Positions 6,205-6,810 of a stretch of DNA of 6,810 nucleotides are shown here, in pieces. The first letter of the stretch is position 1; each line of letters begins with the position of its first letter. A program made the position numbers and the translations under genes. The notes below the pieces were generated by a model. That model saw only the letters and a list, made by a program, of their open reading frames with translations, was not told where the DNA came from and did no database searches. The stretch comes from Chlorobiota bacterium (GTDB lineage: Bacteria; Bacteroidota; Ignavibacteria; Ignavibacteriales; Ignavibacteriaceae), in the NCBI GenBank assembly GCA_008363265.1, contig RHKR01000122.1, positions 1-6,810 of the forward strand, read 5' to 3'.

Positions 6205-6810
6205 AGCACGGCGGACGAATGCGAAAATTGATATTACTATTACTTCTGTTATCTGTTGTCACCGTCTATGGTCAGAACGGCAGTATAGGCGGGAAGATCA
6301 CCGACAAGAAAACCGAATCCGGACTTCCGGGTGTGAATGTGATCCTGAAGGGAACCTATTATGGTGCCGCAACGGATGTGGATGGAAACTTTCTGATCCG
6401 CAATGTTGCTCCCGGTTCTTACACCGTCGAAATATCATTCATCGGGTATAAAACGGTTCAGTTCACCGGTACCAAGGTTACAGCCAATAACAAAACCACT
6501 ATCGATGTGAAGCTGGAAGAAACATCACTCACCCTCACACAGGATGTTGTGATCATTGGAGAGAAGCCACTGGTCGATGTTGAGGAGACCCAGAGCAAGA
6601 AAACCGTATCCAGCGAAGATATTGAACTTGCTGTGGTTGAGAACGTGACTGATGTCATCGCTCAGCAGGCCGGTGTTGTCTCAAGCGACAACTCGCTGCA
6701 CATCAGGGGTGGCAGATCGTACGAAAACGCGTTCCTGCTGGATGGTGTGTCGGTTCAGGATCCATTGGCCGGTACAGGATTCGGACTTCAATTGAGCGCC
6801 AATTCACTCG
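6201..6810 (+). CDS. TonB-dependent outer-membrane receptor, N-terminal part (3' end outside window)
   Basis: The first 203 codons of an outer-membrane TonB-dependent receptor are present; the reading frame stays open to the window edge. The ATG at 6201 overlaps the lipoprotein stop as ATGA. An in-frame ATG at 6219 (residue 7), preceded by GGCGG, is an alternative that gives a more typical signal peptide (MRKLILLLLLLSVVTVYG). Cleavage is likely near G24/Q25. Residues about 26-106 are a carboxypeptidase-regulatory-like beta-sandwich (GKITDKKTESGLPGVNVILKG, cut here as a motif: GKITD, GLPGVNV, TDVDGNFLIRNVAPGSY, FIGYK), the N-terminal extension typical of SusC-like receptors. Residues 115-121 (DVVIIGE) sit where a TonB box is expected. 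From about 135 the plug domain begins (ENVTDVIAQQAGVV, LHIRGGRSYENAFLLDGV, DPL). The barrel lies outside the window. By family it imports a ligand across the outer membrane using TonB energy; the substrate is unknown. Full-length members usually exceed 700 residues. Confidence 0.93.
   Translation, partial: MKHGGRMRKLILLLLLLSVVTVYGQNGSIGGKITDKKTESGLPGVNVILKGTYYGAATDVDGNFLIRNVAPGSYTVEISFIGYKTVQFTGTKVTANNKTTIDVKLEETSLTLTQDVVIIGEKPLVDVEETQSKKTVSSEDIELAVVENVTDVIAQQAGVVSSDNSLHIRGGRSYENAFLLDGVSVQDPLAGTGFGLQLSANSL

Noticed and set aside
6149..6451. Plus-strand open frame of 100 codons crossing the lipoprotein/receptor junction
   Set aside because: It is out of frame with both the lipoprotein end and the receptor start, whose signal peptide and regulatory-like domain are unmistakable.

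Overview
The window looks like part of a genome of the Ignavibacteriota/Bacteroidota group, most likely an Ignavibacteria-type organism. The main evidence is the secretion tail of the third complete or partial gene, which carries QNYPNPFNPST followed by a VLGRKV / LPSGVYLYKI / KKMILMK pattern. This is a form of the type IX secretion system (T9SS) type A sorting domain that is especially common in Ignavibacteria and related lineages such as Calditrichota. A TonB-dependent receptor with an N-terminal carboxypeptidase-regulatory-like extension and a lipoprotein also fit this group. The taxonomic call is inference, because no rRNA or other strong marker is present.

Layout, all on the + strand. 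Positions 1-345 are the 3' end of lipA (lipoyl synthase), a housekeeping gene that appears unrelated to what follows. A 75-bp AT-rich gap (346-420) holds a weak terminator-like element and a possible promoter. After it comes a tightly packed gene cluster: (a) 421-2496, a secreted 691-aa protein with a conserved N-terminal region, EF-hand-like calcium loops, a fibronectin-III-like module and a T9SS-type tail; (b) 2510-4600, a secreted 696-aa protein built from two copies of an OB-fold-like double module around an Ig-like module, with a canonical type A T9SS tail; (c) 4651-6204, a 517-aa lipoprotein with two Ig-like modules, an EF-hand-like loop and a flavodoxin/glutaminase-like C-terminal domain; (d) 6201-6810, the first 203 codons of a TonB-dependent receptor, cut by the window edge. 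Spacings are 13 bp (a-b), 50 bp with a strong hairpin (b-c) and a 4-bp ATGA overlap (c-d).

All four cluster proteins have export signals and appear to act at or outside the outer membrane. The most economical reading is an outer-membrane uptake or surface-assembly unit: two T9SS-exported, probably surface-attached proteins, one lipoprotein, and one TonB-dependent channel translationally coupled to the lipoprotein. It resembles a SusC/SusD-type unit in outline, but no SusD-like protein is visible and the lipoprotein precedes the receptor. Its substrate cannot be read from the sequence. No RNA gene, CRISPR array, insertion sequence or transposase was seen.
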